Assembly: GCF_023370775.1 (NCBI RefSeq)
Contig: NZ_JAMCCQ010000004.1
Coordinates: forward strand, 248,001 to 312,000
Reading direction: 5' to 3'
DNA length: 64,000 bases
Source of the DNA: Marivita sp. GX14005
GTDB taxonomy: Bacteria; Pseudomonadota; Alphaproteobacteria; Rhodobacterales; Rhodobacteraceae
Both the position numbers and the translations under genes were made by a program. The notes under the pieces are model-generated. The model saw only the letters and a list, made by a program, of their open reading frames with translations, searched no databases and was not told where the DNA came from. Each line of letters starts with the position of its first letter. Position 1 is the stretch's first letter. Of the stretch, positions 19,538 through 28,966 are shown one piece after another.

Positions 19538-19707
19538 CGTGTTTCCTCCCGGTTGCGCTTTCGATGGGCGCCCCGTCTGGCGCGGGGCTGGCCGGACAAT
19601 GCGCGAGGGCGCGTTCATTCGCAAGGATTTATCGGGGCAGTTCCCGCGCCGCCCGTGCTGTGCTATGGCGCAGGAACGAGGATCGCGCGAACGGGGAGGG
19701 GCGCCAG

Positions 19708-20634
19708 ATGAAGATCGAGATCACCGAGGTCGGCTCGCGGGACGGGCTGCAGAACGAGCCGGTGCCGGTGCCGACGGAGACCAAGATCGAACTCATTCAC
19801 CGCGCTGTCGATGCCGGTGCGCGGCGGTTCGAGGTGACGAGTTTCGTCTCCCCGCGTGCCGTGCCACAGATGGCCGATGCCGAGGCGGTGCTGGCCGGGC
19901 TCGATGTCCCGGAGGATGTGGTTCTCCAGGCGCTGGTGCCCAATCTGCGCGGCGCGGAGCGGGCAGCGAAGACGCGCGCGCAGGAATGGGTCTGTTTCCT
20001 GTCGGTCACCGAGAGCCATAGCCAGGCGAACAGCAATTGTTCGGTAGACGAGGCCATCGCGCGGCTGGAGCCGGTCGTCGAATTGGCCCGCACCGAAGGG
20101 CGCAAGCCGGTTGCAGCGCTGGCCGCCTCCTTCGGCTGTCCGTTCGAGGGGATCACGCCGCTGGATCAAGTCTTGCGTGTGGCGCGGGGCCTGCACGATC
20201 TTGGCTTCGAGGAGATGAAGCTCGGCGATACGATCGGCACCGCCATTCCCAGCCAGGTGAGCGTCACCGTCTCGTCGCTGCAAAAGGCGCTGCCGCAGGT
20301 CGGGCTGGTGCTGCATCTGCACGACACACGCGGTCTTTCGCTGGCCAATGTGATGGCCGGGCTGTCGCTCGGCATCACGCGCTACGAAAGCTCGCTCGGC
20401 GGGATCGGCGGCTGCCCCTTCGCGCCCGGCGCAACGGGCAATGTCGCCACCGAGGATCTGGTGCATTTCCTGCACGCCGAGGGCCACGAGACCGGCTTCG
20501 ATCTGGGCAAGCTGGTCGAACATGGCCGCTGGCTGTCGGAGCAGCTGGGCCGGGAACTTCCGGGCCGCCTGCTCAAGGCGCCGCCCATCGGCGCCACGCA
20601 ACCGCTGGACGGTATCGAACGGGCGGTCGGCTGA
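19708..20634 (+). CDS. HMG-CoA lyase family protein (hydroxymethylglutaryl- or citramalyl-CoA lyase)
   Basis: A 308-residue TIM-barrel of the HMG-CoA lyase/DRE-metallolyase group. The metal/catalytic start motif EVGSRDGLQNE is at residues 6-16, HLHDTRGLSLANV supplies two metal-binding histidines, and GGCPFAPGATGN contains the conserved catalytic loop cysteine. It cleaves HMG-CoA to acetoacetate and acetyl-CoA, or a relative such as citramalyl-CoA to pyruvate and acetyl-CoA. GGGGAGGGG precedes the ATG. Three bases separate it from the CoA-transferase gene, which would provide the CoA thioester. Confidence 0.85.
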   Translation: MKIEITEVGSRDGLQNEPVPVPTETKIELIHRAVDAGARRFEVTSFVSPRAVPQMADAEAVLAGLDVPEDVVLQALVPNLRGAERAAKTRAQEWVCFLSVTESHSQANSNCSVDEAIARLEPVVELARTEGRKPVAALAASFGCPFEGITPLDQVLRVARGLHDLGFEEMKLGDTIGTAIPSQVSVTVSSLQKALPQVGLVLHLHDTRGLSLANVMAGLSLGITRYESSLGGIGGCPFAPGATGNVATEDLVHFLHAEGHETGFDLGKLVEHGRWLSEQLGRELPGRLLKAPPIGATQPLDGIERAVG

Positions 20635-20637
20635 TCC

Positions 20638-21795
20638 ATGTCGCTGCACGGCTTTCGCGTCATCGACCTCACGCGGGTCATTTCCGGCCCGTTCTGCACG
20701 CAGCAGCTTGCCGATCTGGGCGCGGATGTCATCAAGGTCGAGACACCGGCAGGCGATACGCTGCGCGGGCAGGGCAGCATGGTCGGCGAGACCAGCGCCT
20801 ATTTCGCGTCCTTCAACCGCAACAAACGCTCCATCGTGCTCGATCTGCGCAGCGAGGATGGCATGGCGGTGCTGCGCGAGCTGATCGCCGGGGCCGATGT
20901 GCTGGTCGATAATTTCAAACCCGGCACGATGGCGCGGATGGGGCTTTCGGACGCGGCGCTGGCGGCGCTCAATCCGCGTCTGATCGCGTGCCATATCTCG
21001 GGCTTCGGCCAGAGCGGCCCCTATGCCGACCGCCCCGCCTTCGATTTCGTCGCGCAGGCGATGAGCGGCTTCATGTGGACCAATGGCGATCCGGATGGTC
21101 CGCCGCTGCGCTCGGGGATTCCGATCAGCGATCTGGCCGCCGGGCTTTACGCCGCACTCGGGATCGCCGCCGCGCTGGCCGTGCCGCGCGAGACGCGCCG
21201 GTTCAAGAGCATCGATGTGGCTATGGCCGACAGCATGGTGAGCCTTCTGGCCTATATGGCGACCGAAGTGTTCGCCACCGGCCAGCCCTTGCCGCGTGCG
21301 GGCAACGATCATCCTCTGGTCGCGCCTTACGGGCTTTTCGAAACCTCGGACGGGCATATCGCCATCGCCCCGTCGAATGACGTGATGGTGGAGCGACTTT
21401 TCGCCACCCTGGGATGCCGCGATTTGCTGGACGATCCGCGCTTTGCAGGCAATGCCGCGCGGATGCGCCACCGCGCTGCGATCAATGCGGAAGTCGAGGC
21501 GCGCCTGCGCGCGGGAACGACCGACGATTGGATCGCCCGGCTCAACTCCGCCGGGGTTCCGGCAGGGCCGGTTCAGACCGTCGAACAGGCGCTGTTGAGC
21601 GATCCGCAGATCGCGCATCGCGACATGGCGCTGGCAACCGAAACGCCCGATGGGGAGCCGATGAAAATCCTCGGCTTTCCGATCAAGCAATCCGGGAACG
21701 GCCCCGAATTGCGCCGCATCGCGCCCCGGCTTGGGGAGCATACCGATGCCATTCTGCGGGAACTGGAAGAGGCGCGCCGAAACAAAAAAGGGTGA
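20638..21795 (+). CDS. CaiB/BaiF (class III) CoA-transferase
   Basis: A 385-residue family III CoA-transferase. The N-terminus VIDLTRVISGPFCTQQLADLG and the NFKPGTMARMGL segment are typical, and the expected catalytic aspartate lies in the SIDVAMADSM region. These enzymes move CoA between carboxylic acids (for example succinyl-CoA to a substrate acid). It is in operon with the HMG-CoA-lyase-like gene and divergent from the carboxylate uptake system, so it probably activates the imported acid. Its 3' end lies in the dps terminator hairpin. Confidence 0.88.
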   Translation: MSLHGFRVIDLTRVISGPFCTQQLADLGADVIKVETPAGDTLRGQGSMVGETSAYFASFNRNKRSIVLDLRSEDGMAVLRELIAGADVLVDNFKPGTMARMGLSDAALAALNPRLIACHISGFGQSGPYADRPAFDFVAQAMSGFMWTNGDPDGPPLRSGIPISDLAAGLYAALGIAAALAVPRETRRFKSIDVAMADSMVSLLAYMATEVFATGQPLPRAGNDHPLVAPYGLFETSDGHIAIAPSNDVMVERLFATLGCRDLLDDPRFAGNAARMRHRAAINAEVEARLRAGTTDDWIARLNSAGVPAGPVQTVEQALLSDPQIAHRDMALATETPDGEPMKILGFPIKQSGNGPELRRIAPRLGEHTDAILRELEEARRNKKG

Positions 21796-21814
21796 CCGCG
21801 TGGCGATCACCCTT
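21788..21814 (-). terminator. Rho-independent terminator of the dps-like gene
   Basis: AAGGGTGA (21788-21795) pairs perfectly with TCACCCTT (21807-21814). Read on the minus strand the stem is followed by TTTTGTTT, a U-tract, about 24 bases after the dps stop. Confidence 0.75.
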
Positions 21815-21837
21815 CAGTCCGGTGCCGGAGGCGGGCC

Positions 21838-22308
21838 TCAGCGCAGATGCGCGCGCAGCATCCAGGCGAATTTCTCGTGCGTGCGGCCACGCTCGATGCA
21901 AAGGTCTTCGGTCAGCGTGTCGCCATGCTTGGCGGCAAGCTCGCCGGCACCGCCGAGTGTCTCGGCCAGCGTTTCCTGCGCTTCCTTGAGAAGACGGATC
22001 ATTTCTTCCGCGGATGGCGTTCCCTCGGCCTCGGCCACCTTGGAGCGCTTGAGCATCCCGGCCAGCGTGCCCTCGGCATGCGCTTCGAGCGCCTTGACGC
22101 GCTCGGCCAGATCGTCCTGCCCGACGAAATGATCCTCGTAAATCGTCTGGAACAGCTCGTGCAACGGCCCGAAAGCCATGCCCGTCACGTTCCAATGGAA
22201 ATTATGTGCAAGCATCGTCGTCACGGCCGTTTCGGCGACGCATTGGTTAAGCGCATCGGCGATGGCGGTGGCGGCATCGGTGGAAAGCGATTGTGCGGTC
22301 TGGGTCAT
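21838..22308 (-). CDS. dps: Dps/ferritin-like DNA-protection and iron-storage protein
   Basis: A 156-residue four-helix Dps. The inter-subunit ferroxidase ligands can be placed by spacing: His38 in HNFHWNVTG, His50 in GPLHELF, Asp65 and Glu69 in GQDDLAER. Twelve such subunits oxidise and store iron with peroxide and shield DNA. Length is standard. An Irr-like palindrome lies about 96 bases upstream and an intrinsic terminator follows the gene, so it is a single-gene unit probably controlled by iron. Confidence 0.9.
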   Translation of the reverse strand: MTQTAQSLSTDAATAIADALNQCVAETAVTTMLAHNFHWNVTGMAFGPLHELFQTIYEDHFVGQDDLAERVKALEAHAEGTLAGMLKRSKVAEAEGTPSAEEMIRLLKEAQETLAETLGGAGELAAKHGDTLTEDLCIERGRTHEKFAWMLRAHLR

Positions 22309-22403
22309 GTCCGGCTCCTATGATCTAAGTTAGAGGCTGGCTGGCACGGCAGCTGGCTGGCTTGACGCCAATCTAGGCATCGCAGCCGCCCAACGCAAGC
22401 CAA

Positions 22404-22420
22404 TTTAGAATCTTTCTAAA
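22404..22420. promoter_or_regulatory. Irr-like iron control element upstream of dps
   Basis: TTTAGAA-TCT-TTCTAAA at 22404-22420 is a perfect 7-3-7 palindrome that closely resembles the ICE motif bound by the alphaproteobacterial heme-responsive regulator Irr. It lies 96-112 bases upstream of dps and overlaps the last codons of the upstream small gene. Irr boxes are known near iron-storage genes in this class. Confidence 0.6.
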
Positions 22421-22838
22421 CTTGTTCGAAACCGTCGATCACATTCCGCAGCAAAAAGACCAGATTGCGCCGCGCATGTTTGGGAACGCGGGAATTGAGA
22501 AGGAAAGTCGCGCTCGCCGTGTCCTCGTGTTTCAGAGCGCGCGCAAGGGCGAGCAGCCATTTCTCGTCGAAAGACGTGTCCCGCTCCCCCTCGCGGAACA
22601 GCACCGGCCGACGGCCAAGTGCCTGCGACAGGCAGCGCATCAGCACCTCGGAGGCGGCATTGGCCGCAATCTGGCGATTGCCCGACAGCGCGGCGCAGGC
22701 TCCGAAAAGATCGACATAGGATTTGCACCGTGCGTCGCGCGCCACATGGCGCAGATGGGCGAGAATCGGCCGGCCGAACTCCGGGGTATAATCGGGAAGC
22801 GCGAGCGGCGTTTCGGGTTTGCGGAGCGCTGTCGTCAT
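22416..22838 (-). CDS. Hypothetical alpha-helical protein
   Basis: A 140-residue protein of unknown family. It has no signal peptide or membrane segment. The sequence is mostly alpha-helical and looks soluble (NRQIAANAASEVLMRCLSQA). GAGAGGA precedes the ATG at good distance and codon use matches its neighbours, so it is probably real. It lies 25 bases downstream of a DUF1289-type gene in the same direction, and its stop codon is part of the Irr-like palindrome of dps. Confidence 0.7.
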   Translation of the reverse strand: MTTALRKPETPLALPDYTPEFGRPILAHLRHVARDARCKSYVDLFGACAALSGNRQIAANAASEVLMRCLSQALGRRPVLFREGERDTSFDEKWLLALARALKHEDTASATFLLNSRVPKHARRNLVFLLRNVIDGFEQV

Positions 22839-22863
22839 CGTAGTGGTCCTCTCGCCGCGCCGG

Positions 22864-23124
22864 TCACGCGGCCTCGTCTTTCATCGCGCCGGGAAGGGCC
22901 GCGCCCTTTTTTCGGCATTTCTTGGCATAGGCGCCGGGCCAATGCGCATAGCGGCCCATCGCGCTTTGCTGCGCCATCACAAGCTCCACGAAAGCCGCGC
23001 GATGCTTGTTCTTGTCGAGCGCCTTGAACGCGGATTTCTGCGCCTTGGTCATCGAACAGCCGATGCAGTGCCCGTTGCGCTTGAACTTGCAGACATCGAT
23101 ACAGGGGCTGGGAACCTTGGGCAT
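22864..23124 (-). CDS. DUF1289-type small cysteine-containing protein
   Basis: An 86-residue protein starting MPKVPSPCIDVCKFKRNG, followed by HCIGCSMT. The C-x3-C...C-x2-C arrangement in the first 30 residues is the DUF1289 (YdhL-like) pattern, thought to bind a metal or Fe-S cluster. The C-terminal half is basic. The ATG at 23124 has GAGG at 7 bases and is preferred to a longer reading. The function of the family is unknown. Confidence 0.75.
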   Translation of the reverse strand: MPKVPSPCIDVCKFKRNGHCIGCSMTKAQKSAFKALDKNKHRAAFVELVMAQQSAMGRYAHWPGAYAKKCRKKGAALPGAMKDEAA

Positions 23125-23337
23125 GAAAACCTCGCCACGTTTCAAGGCGAATATCGTTATCCTACAGAAATAGTCAAGATCATTCCGGCAACGATGCCCC
23201 TTCGCGCAAGGCCAAATGGTCGCATCGCCACGCCCGAAACCAAGCATAGCGCGCTTGACGTGACGTTATGGCCTGCGCCCTACTGAAAGCGGGAACTTGT
23301 ACTGCCTTTGACGGGTTTCTGCGATCAGGGGGATGCC

Positions 23338-25602
23338 ATGAACGATTTTCGCAAGAAATACCTGACGAAACCGATTCACAAATGGGCCAAGGGCGCGTTG
23401 CCCTCGCTGTCCTCGACCGAGAGCGAGGCGCTCAATGCCGGGGAGGTCTGGTGGGAGGCCGAGCTTTTCTCGGGCAACCCCGACTGGTCCAAATTGCGCG
23501 CCGTGAAAGCGCCGCAGATGAGCGCGGAGGAACAGGCGTTCTTCGACGGGCCGTGCAAGGAATTGTGCGGCATGGTCGATGACTGGAAGATCAATCACGA
23601 GGATGGCGATCTCCCGGCCGAGGTCTGGAAATTCCTGCGCGAGAAGAAATTCTTCGGGATGATCATTCCGAAATCCCACGGCGGGCTCGGGTTCTCGGCC
23701 TTCGCCCACTCCGAGATCGTGCGCTACATCTCGACCCGGTCGGTCGCCACGGCGGTGACGGTGATGGTGCCCAACTCGCTCGGGCCGGGGGAATTGCTGC
23801 ACCAGTTCGGCACGGACGCGCAAAAGGATTACTGGCTGCCGCGTCTGGCCGAGGGGACCGAATTGCCCGCCTTCGGCCTCACCAGCGCCGAGGCCGGATC
23901 GGACGCGAGCGCGATGGTGGATGAGGGCATCGTCTGCAAAGGACAGTGGGACGGCGAGGAGGTGCTGGGCATCCGGCTCAACTGGGCCAAGCGCTATATC
24001 ACGCTCTCGCCGCTCTGCACCGTTCTGGGGCTGGCCTTCAAGCTGCGCGACCCTGACGGGCTTTTGGGCGGCGAAGAGGATATCGGCATCACCTGCGCGC
24101 TGGTGCCGACGCATCTGGACGGGGTGGAAACCGGGCGGCGGCATCTGCCGTCCTCGACCATGTTCATGAACGGGCCGACCACCGGCAAGGACGTGTTCAT
24201 CCCGCTCGATCACATCATCGGCGGGCCGGATTATGCCGGGCGCGGCTGGATGATGCTGATGAGTGCGTTGGCCGCAGGGCGGGGGATTTCGCTGCCCTCG
24301 ATGGGCTGCGCCGCAATTGCGCTTTCTGCCCATACGACCGGTGCCTATGCGCGCATCCGCCAGCAATTCAACCTGCCGATCGGCAAATTCGGCGGCGTGC
24401 AAGCGCGCATGGGGCGGCTGGCGGCCGATGCCTACGCGATGGATGCCGCGCGCCATCTGACCTGTGCGGGGCTGGATGAAGGCCGCGCGCTGAGCGTGAT
24501 TTCCGCGATCATGAAGGCCCATGCGACCTACCGGATGCGCGAGGCGCTCAACGATGCAATGGATGTGCATTCCGGCAAGGCGGTGATCGACGGGCCGTCG
24601 AACTACCTTCTGCCGCTCTACCGCGCCGTGCCCATCGGGATCACGGTGGAGGGCGCGAATATCGTTACGCGCTCGCTCATCATCTTCGGGCAAGGCTCGA
24701 TCCGCGCGCATCCTCACATGCTCGACAACATGCTGGCGCTGCAGGAAGACGACCCGGACAAATCGCTCGATATGTTCGACAAGTCTTTCTGGGCGCATGT
24801 CGGCCACGCGACGAAAACGCTGTTCCGTTCCTGGGGTCGGGCGATCACCGGCGGACGGTTCGCGCCCGCGCCCCCTGCGGGCAAGGCGACGCCGATCTAC
24901 CGGCAGCTTGCGCGATGGTCGGCGGCCTACGCGCTGACGGCTGATTTCCTCTTCCTGACGCTGGGCGGCGCGCTCAAGCGCAAGGAGATGATCTCGGGCC
25001 GGATGGGCGACATCCTGTCGGAGATGTATATCCTGTCGGCGGCGCTCAAGCGGTGGGAGGACGAGGGTCGCCAGCGCGCCGATCTGCCGGTGCTCGAATA
25101 CACGGCGCAGGATGCGTTCACGCGGATTCAATCCTCGCTCAACGATGTGATCGCCAATCTGCCGAACCGCCCCGCCGCCTGGGTGCTGCGCTTTTTCACA
25201 TGGCCGGGCGATGTGCAGCCCGCGCCGAGCGATGAGTTGACCGAAGAATGCAGCGATCTGATCTACGAGCCATCGCCAACGCGCGACCGGATCACCGGGC
25301 GGCTGGCCGATGGGTGCAACCGCGACGGGGTGATGGTGCTCAACGAATGCTATGCCAAGGTGATCGAGATGGCACCGGTGATGAAGCGCCTGCGGGAGGC
25401 GCGCAAGACCCCGCAGGAAGCGTGCGAGGCCGGTATCCTGAGCGATGCGGAATGGGACGATATTCAGGCGATGAACCGTCTCGTCGCCGAAGTCGTCGCG
25501 GTGGACGATTACGATCAGGAAGAGCTCTTGCGCTATTTCCCGAACTACACGCTGCATGACCGCACGTCCTACGAGACCGATCCGAAGGAGGCCGCGGAAT
25601 GA
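23338..25602 (+). CDS. fadE: FadE-type long acyl-CoA dehydrogenase
   Basis: A 754-residue acyl-CoA dehydrogenase of the large FadE class. The N- and middle FAD domains carry GLTSAEAGSDASAM, the helical domain follows (ARMGRLAADAYAMDAARHL), and a C-terminal DUF1974-like extension covers about residues 450-754. Small acyl-CoA dehydrogenases are near 390 residues, so the extension is diagnostic. It makes the trans-2 double bond in fatty acyl-CoA, passing electrons to ETF. AGGGGGA precedes the ATG. It is first in fadE-fadA-fadB, with four-base overlap to the thiolase. Confidence 0.92.
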   Translation: MNDFRKKYLTKPIHKWAKGALPSLSSTESEALNAGEVWWEAELFSGNPDWSKLRAVKAPQMSAEEQAFFDGPCKELCGMVDDWKINHEDGDLPAEVWKFLREKKFFGMIIPKSHGGLGFSAFAHSEIVRYISTRSVATAVTVMVPNSLGPGELLHQFGTDAQKDYWLPRLAEGTELPAFGLTSAEAGSDASAMVDEGIVCKGQWDGEEVLGIRLNWAKRYITLSPLCTVLGLAFKLRDPDGLLGGEEDIGITCALVPTHLDGVETGRRHLPSSTMFMNGPTTGKDVFIPLDHIIGGPDYAGRGWMMLMSALAAGRGISLPSMGCAAIALSAHTTGAYARIRQQFNLPIGKFGGVQARMGRLAADAYAMDAARHLTCAGLDEGRALSVISAIMKAHATYRMREALNDAMDVHSGKAVIDGPSNYLLPLYRAVPIGITVEGANIVTRSLIIFGQGSIRAHPHMLDNMLALQEDDPDKSLDMFDKSFWAHVGHATKTLFRSWGRAITGGRFAPAPPAGKATPIYRQLARWSAAYALTADFLFLTLGGALKRKEMISGRMGDILSEMYILSAALKRWEDEGRQRADLPVLEYTAQDAFTRIQSSLNDVIANLPNRPAAWVLRFFTWPGDVQPAPSDELTEECSDLIYEPSPTRDRITGRLADGCNRDGVMVLNECYAKVIEMAPVMKRLREARKTPQEACEAGILSDAEWDDIQAMNRLVAEVVAVDDYDQEELLRYFPNYTLHDRTSYETDPKEAAE

Positions 25603-26894
25603 CCGATGTGAAAGAGCAGCGCGTGTTCCTTGTCGATGGCGCGCGCACGCCGTTTCTCAAGGCGCAGGGCAAGCCCGGCCCCTTCACCCCCGTCGATCTG
25701 GCGGTGCAGGCGGGCCGGCCCCTGCTGGCAAGGCAGACATTCGACAAAGCGGCCTTCGATCTGGTGATCCTCGGCTGCGTCAACGTCATTGCGGACGAGA
25801 TGAACCCGGCGCGCGTCGCCGCGCTGCGGCTCGGGCTGCCGGAGACAACGGTCGCGTTTTCAGTGCAGATCAATTGCGGCTCTGGGATGCAGAGCATCGA
25901 CACCGCCTATCGCTACATCCGTTCGGGATCGCACCAGATGATCCTTGCCGGCGGCGCGGAGGCGCTGAGCCATGCGCCGCTGACGCTTCGTCAATCGGCG
26001 GTCGAATGGTTCGGGCGGTTGAACAATGCAAAGGGGCCGATGGCGCAGGCGAAGATGCTGACCGGGATCAAGCCGGAATTCTTCAAGCCCGTCGTCGGGT
26101 TGGAGCGCGGGTTGACCGATCCGATCACCGAACTCAGCATGGGCCAGACCGCCGAGGTGCTGGCGCATCGCTTCGGGATCGACCGGCGCACCGCCGATGC
26201 CTACGCGATGGAAAGCCATCACCGGCTCGCCACGGCGCAGGAGGATGGCACGCTCGATAATGAGGTCATGCCCGCCTTCGCGCGGGACGGCACGGTTTAC
26301 GAGCACGACGACGGCGTGCGGCCCGATAGCGATATGGAGGGGCTCGCCAAGCCCAAGCCGGTCTTCGAGCCGCCCTATGGCAAGGTCACGGCGGGCAATT
26401 CCAGCCAGATCACCGACGGGGCAAGCTGGTGCATCCTCGCTTCCGAACAGGCGGTTGAGGAGCATGGGCTGACGCCAATCGCCGAGATCAAGGACAGCGA
26501 ATGGGCCGGGCTCGACCCGGCGGTGATGGGGCTGGGGCCGGTCCTGTGCTCCACCCCGCTCGCCAAACGCAATGGTCTGGGCGTCGAGGATGTGGATCTC
26601 TGGGAGCTCAACGAAGCCTTCGCGGCGCAAGTGCTCGCCTGCCTCGCCGCGTGGAACGACGAGGGTTTCTGCCGCGAGGTGCTCGGGCTCGATGGCGCCT
26701 TCGGGCGGATCGACCGCGACCGGCTCAATGTCGATGGCGGGGCTATTTCGCTGGGCCATCCCGTCGGCACGAGCGGCAACCGCATCGTGCTGCATCTGGC
26801 CAACGCGATGAAGCAGCGCGGGGCAAAGCGCGGGATCGCGACCGAATGTATCGGCGGCGGTCTGGGCGGTGCAATGTTGCTGGAGGCTGTGTGA
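25599..26894 (+). CDS. fadA: Acetyl-CoA acyltransferase (3-ketoacyl-CoA thiolase)
   Basis: A 431-residue thiolase. The nucleophile Cys93 is in VQINCGSGMQS, the activating histidine in GHPVGTSGNR and the C-terminal catalytic cysteine in ATECIGGGLGG. It cleaves 3-ketoacyl-CoA to acetyl-CoA and a shortened acyl-CoA. Its length, longer than the ~390 of biosynthetic thiolases, and its neighbours fit the beta-oxidation FadI/FadA type. The ATG overlaps the fadE stop, and the stop overlaps the fadB start. Confidence 0.92.
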   Translation: MTDVKEQRVFLVDGARTPFLKAQGKPGPFTPVDLAVQAGRPLLARQTFDKAAFDLVILGCVNVIADEMNPARVAALRLGLPETTVAFSVQINCGSGMQSIDTAYRYIRSGSHQMILAGGAEALSHAPLTLRQSAVEWFGRLNNAKGPMAQAKMLTGIKPEFFKPVVGLERGLTDPITELSMGQTAEVLAHRFGIDRRTADAYAMESHHRLATAQEDGTLDNEVMPAFARDGTVYEHDDGVRPDSDMEGLAKPKPVFEPPYGKVTAGNSSQITDGASWCILASEQAVEEHGLTPIAEIKDSEWAGLDPAVMGLGPVLCSTPLAKRNGLGVEDVDLWELNEAFAAQVLACLAAWNDEGFCREVLGLDGAFGRIDRDRLNVDGGAISLGHPVGTSGNRIVLHLANAMKQRGAKRGIATECIGGGLGGAMLLEAV

Positions 26895-28966
26895 TGACGG
26901 GACCTGTTCTGAGCTATCTCGAAGACGGTATGATCGAGCTTGGCCCGGTGGGCGAGGCGGAAGGCAACTGGCGCAGCGGCACCGATGAGGACGGCATCCT
27001 CTGGCTTGTGCTCGACAAGACCGGGACCGGCACGAACACCATTTCCCAAGGGGTGATCCGCGAGCTGGAAACCCATGTCGCCGCGGCGGAGAGCGATCTG
27101 CCCAAGGCGCTGGTGATCCGCTCGGCCAAGCCGAAGGGCTTTGCCGCCGGGGCCGATATCACCTCTTTCGACGCGATGTCGGATGAGGGCGCGGCGGATC
27201 TGCTGCGGCAGGGGCATGATGTGCTCGACCGGATCGAGGCGCTGAATTGCCCGACGATCTGCGTCGTTCACGGCGCGGCGCTTGGCGCGGGGTTCGAACT
27301 GGCGCTGGCCTGCGATTACCGCATCGCGGTCGATGGCGCGTCCTTCGGTTTTCCCGAAGTGCAGCTTGGCCTGCATCCCGGCCTTGGCGGCACCTTCCGC
27401 CTGCCCGCGCTGATCGATCCGACAGAGGCGATGACGCTGATGCTGACGGGCAAGACCGCACATACCAAGAAGGCCAAATCGCTCGGCATTGCCGATGCGG
27501 TGGTGCGCGAGCGTCATGTCGCCGCCGCGGTCCGGGCGGCCGCGAATGGGGAGATCGAAAGGCAATCGCAGGGGCTCAAGGCGCAGGCGCTGTCCTTCGA
27601 TCAGGCGCGCGGGCTTGTCGCCCGCAAGATGCGCAGCGAGACCGAAAAGAAGGCTCCGAAAGAGCATTATCCGGCTCCGCACGCGCTCATCGATCTTTGG
27701 GAAGAGCATGGCGACGACCGCAAGGAAATGCAGCGCGCCGAGATCGAGAGTTTCGCCGCCCTGCTCAAGACGGATACATCGGAGAACCTGCGCAGGGTGT
27801 TCTTCCTTCAGCAAAAGCTCAAGGAAGCCGGGCGCGGCGAGGACGGGATTTCCCATGTCCATGTCATCGGTGCCGGCGCGATGGGCGGCGAGATCGCGGC
27901 GATGGCGGCGATCAAGGGCAAGACAGTCACGCTTGGCGATGTGGAGACCGAACCGCTCGGCAAGGCGGTCAAGCAGGCCGGCAATATTTGCGAAAAGAAA
28001 CACCTCAGCCGCATTGAGACGCGCGATGCACTCGATCGGCTGATGCCCGACCCGAAAGGCTACGGCATCGCCCGCGCCGATCTGGTGATCGAGGCCGCGC
28101 CGGAAACCGTCGAGATCAAGCGCAAGATCTATGACGGGCTCAAGGACCGTATGAAGAAAGGCGCGATTTTGGCAACCAACACGTCGAGCCTTTCGGTCGA
28201 TGAACTGGCCGCCCACGCTCCGGTAAAAACGCGCTTTGCGGGCTTGCATTTCTTCAATCCGGTTTCGCAGATCGATCTGGTCGAAGTGGTGGGCGGCACC
28301 AAAACCGACAAGAACACCGCAGACCGGCTCGCCGCCTTTTGCGGTGCCATAGGCAAGCTGCCTGCCAAGGTCGCCGACTACCCCGGCTTCGTCGTCAACC
28401 GTGCGCTTACGCCCTATCTCATGGAGGCGATGGTGCTGATGGACGAGGGCGTTCCCAAGGAGGTCATCGATAGCGCCGCGCTACGGTTCGGCATGCCCAT
28501 GGGACCGGTCACGCTCGCCGACCAGGTCGGGCTGGATATCTGTTTGCACGTGGCGGAATCGCTCCGCGAGACACTCGACAAGCCGATGGCAGAGATTTCA
28601 AGTGATCTGCGGCACAAGGTCGATGCCGGAAAGCTTGGTAAGAAAAGCGGGCAGGGCTTCTATGACTGGTCGGACGGCACACCGCATCCCCAAACGGATC
28701 GCGACTTGCCCGAGGACATCACCGACCGTCTGATCCTGCCCATGCTCGACGCATGTGTCGAGGTGCTGCGCAAGGATGTGGCGCAAGACGAGGACCAGGT
28801 GGATGCCGCGATGATCTTCGCGACCGGCTGGGCTCCGTTCCGGGGCGGACCGATGCACTATGCTCATGCGCGGGGGGTTGACGAAATCCCTCGCAGGTTG
28901 AAAGAGTTGCAGGGTAAGTATGGTGATCGGTTTGCCCCGGATGACGGATGGGGGGCACTTGGTTGA
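26894..28966 (+). CDS. fadB: Trifunctional beta-oxidation enzyme: enoyl-CoA hydratase / 3-hydroxyacyl-CoA dehydrogenase
   Basis: A 690-residue fusion. The N-terminal crotonase domain (about 25-270) has the oxyanion loop KGFAAGADITSFD and HGAALGAGFELALACDYR. The central NAD domain has HVIGAGAMGGEIAAMAA near residue 320, and the HAD C-domains have FAGLHFFNPV and DYPGFVVNR. It hydrates enoyl-CoA and oxidises the hydroxyacyl-CoA. It is the last gene of fadE-A-B, and the next gene overlaps its end by up to 47 bases in another frame. Confidence 0.93.
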   Translation: MTGPVLSYLEDGMIELGPVGEAEGNWRSGTDEDGILWLVLDKTGTGTNTISQGVIRELETHVAAAESDLPKALVIRSAKPKGFAAGADITSFDAMSDEGAADLLRQGHDVLDRIEALNCPTICVVHGAALGAGFELALACDYRIAVDGASFGFPEVQLGLHPGLGGTFRLPALIDPTEAMTLMLTGKTAHTKKAKSLGIADAVVRERHVAAAVRAAANGEIERQSQGLKAQALSFDQARGLVARKMRSETEKKAPKEHYPAPHALIDLWEEHGDDRKEMQRAEIESFAALLKTDTSENLRRVFFLQQKLKEAGRGEDGISHVHVIGAGAMGGEIAAMAAIKGKTVTLGDVETEPLGKAVKQAGNICEKKHLSRIETRDALDRLMPDPKGYGIARADLVIEAAPETVEIKRKIYDGLKDRMKKGAILATNTSSLSVDELAAHAPVKTRFAGLHFFNPVSQIDLVEVVGGTKTDKNTADRLAAFCGAIGKLPAKVADYPGFVVNRALTPYLMEAMVLMDEGVPKEVIDSAALRFGMPMGPVTLADQVGLDICLHVAESLRETLDKPMAEISSDLRHKVDAGKLGKKSGQGFYDWSDGTPHPQTDRDLPEDITDRLILPMLDACVEVLRKDVAQDEDQVDAAMIFATGWAPFRGGPMHYAHARGVDEIPRRLKELQGKYGDRFAPDDGWGALG

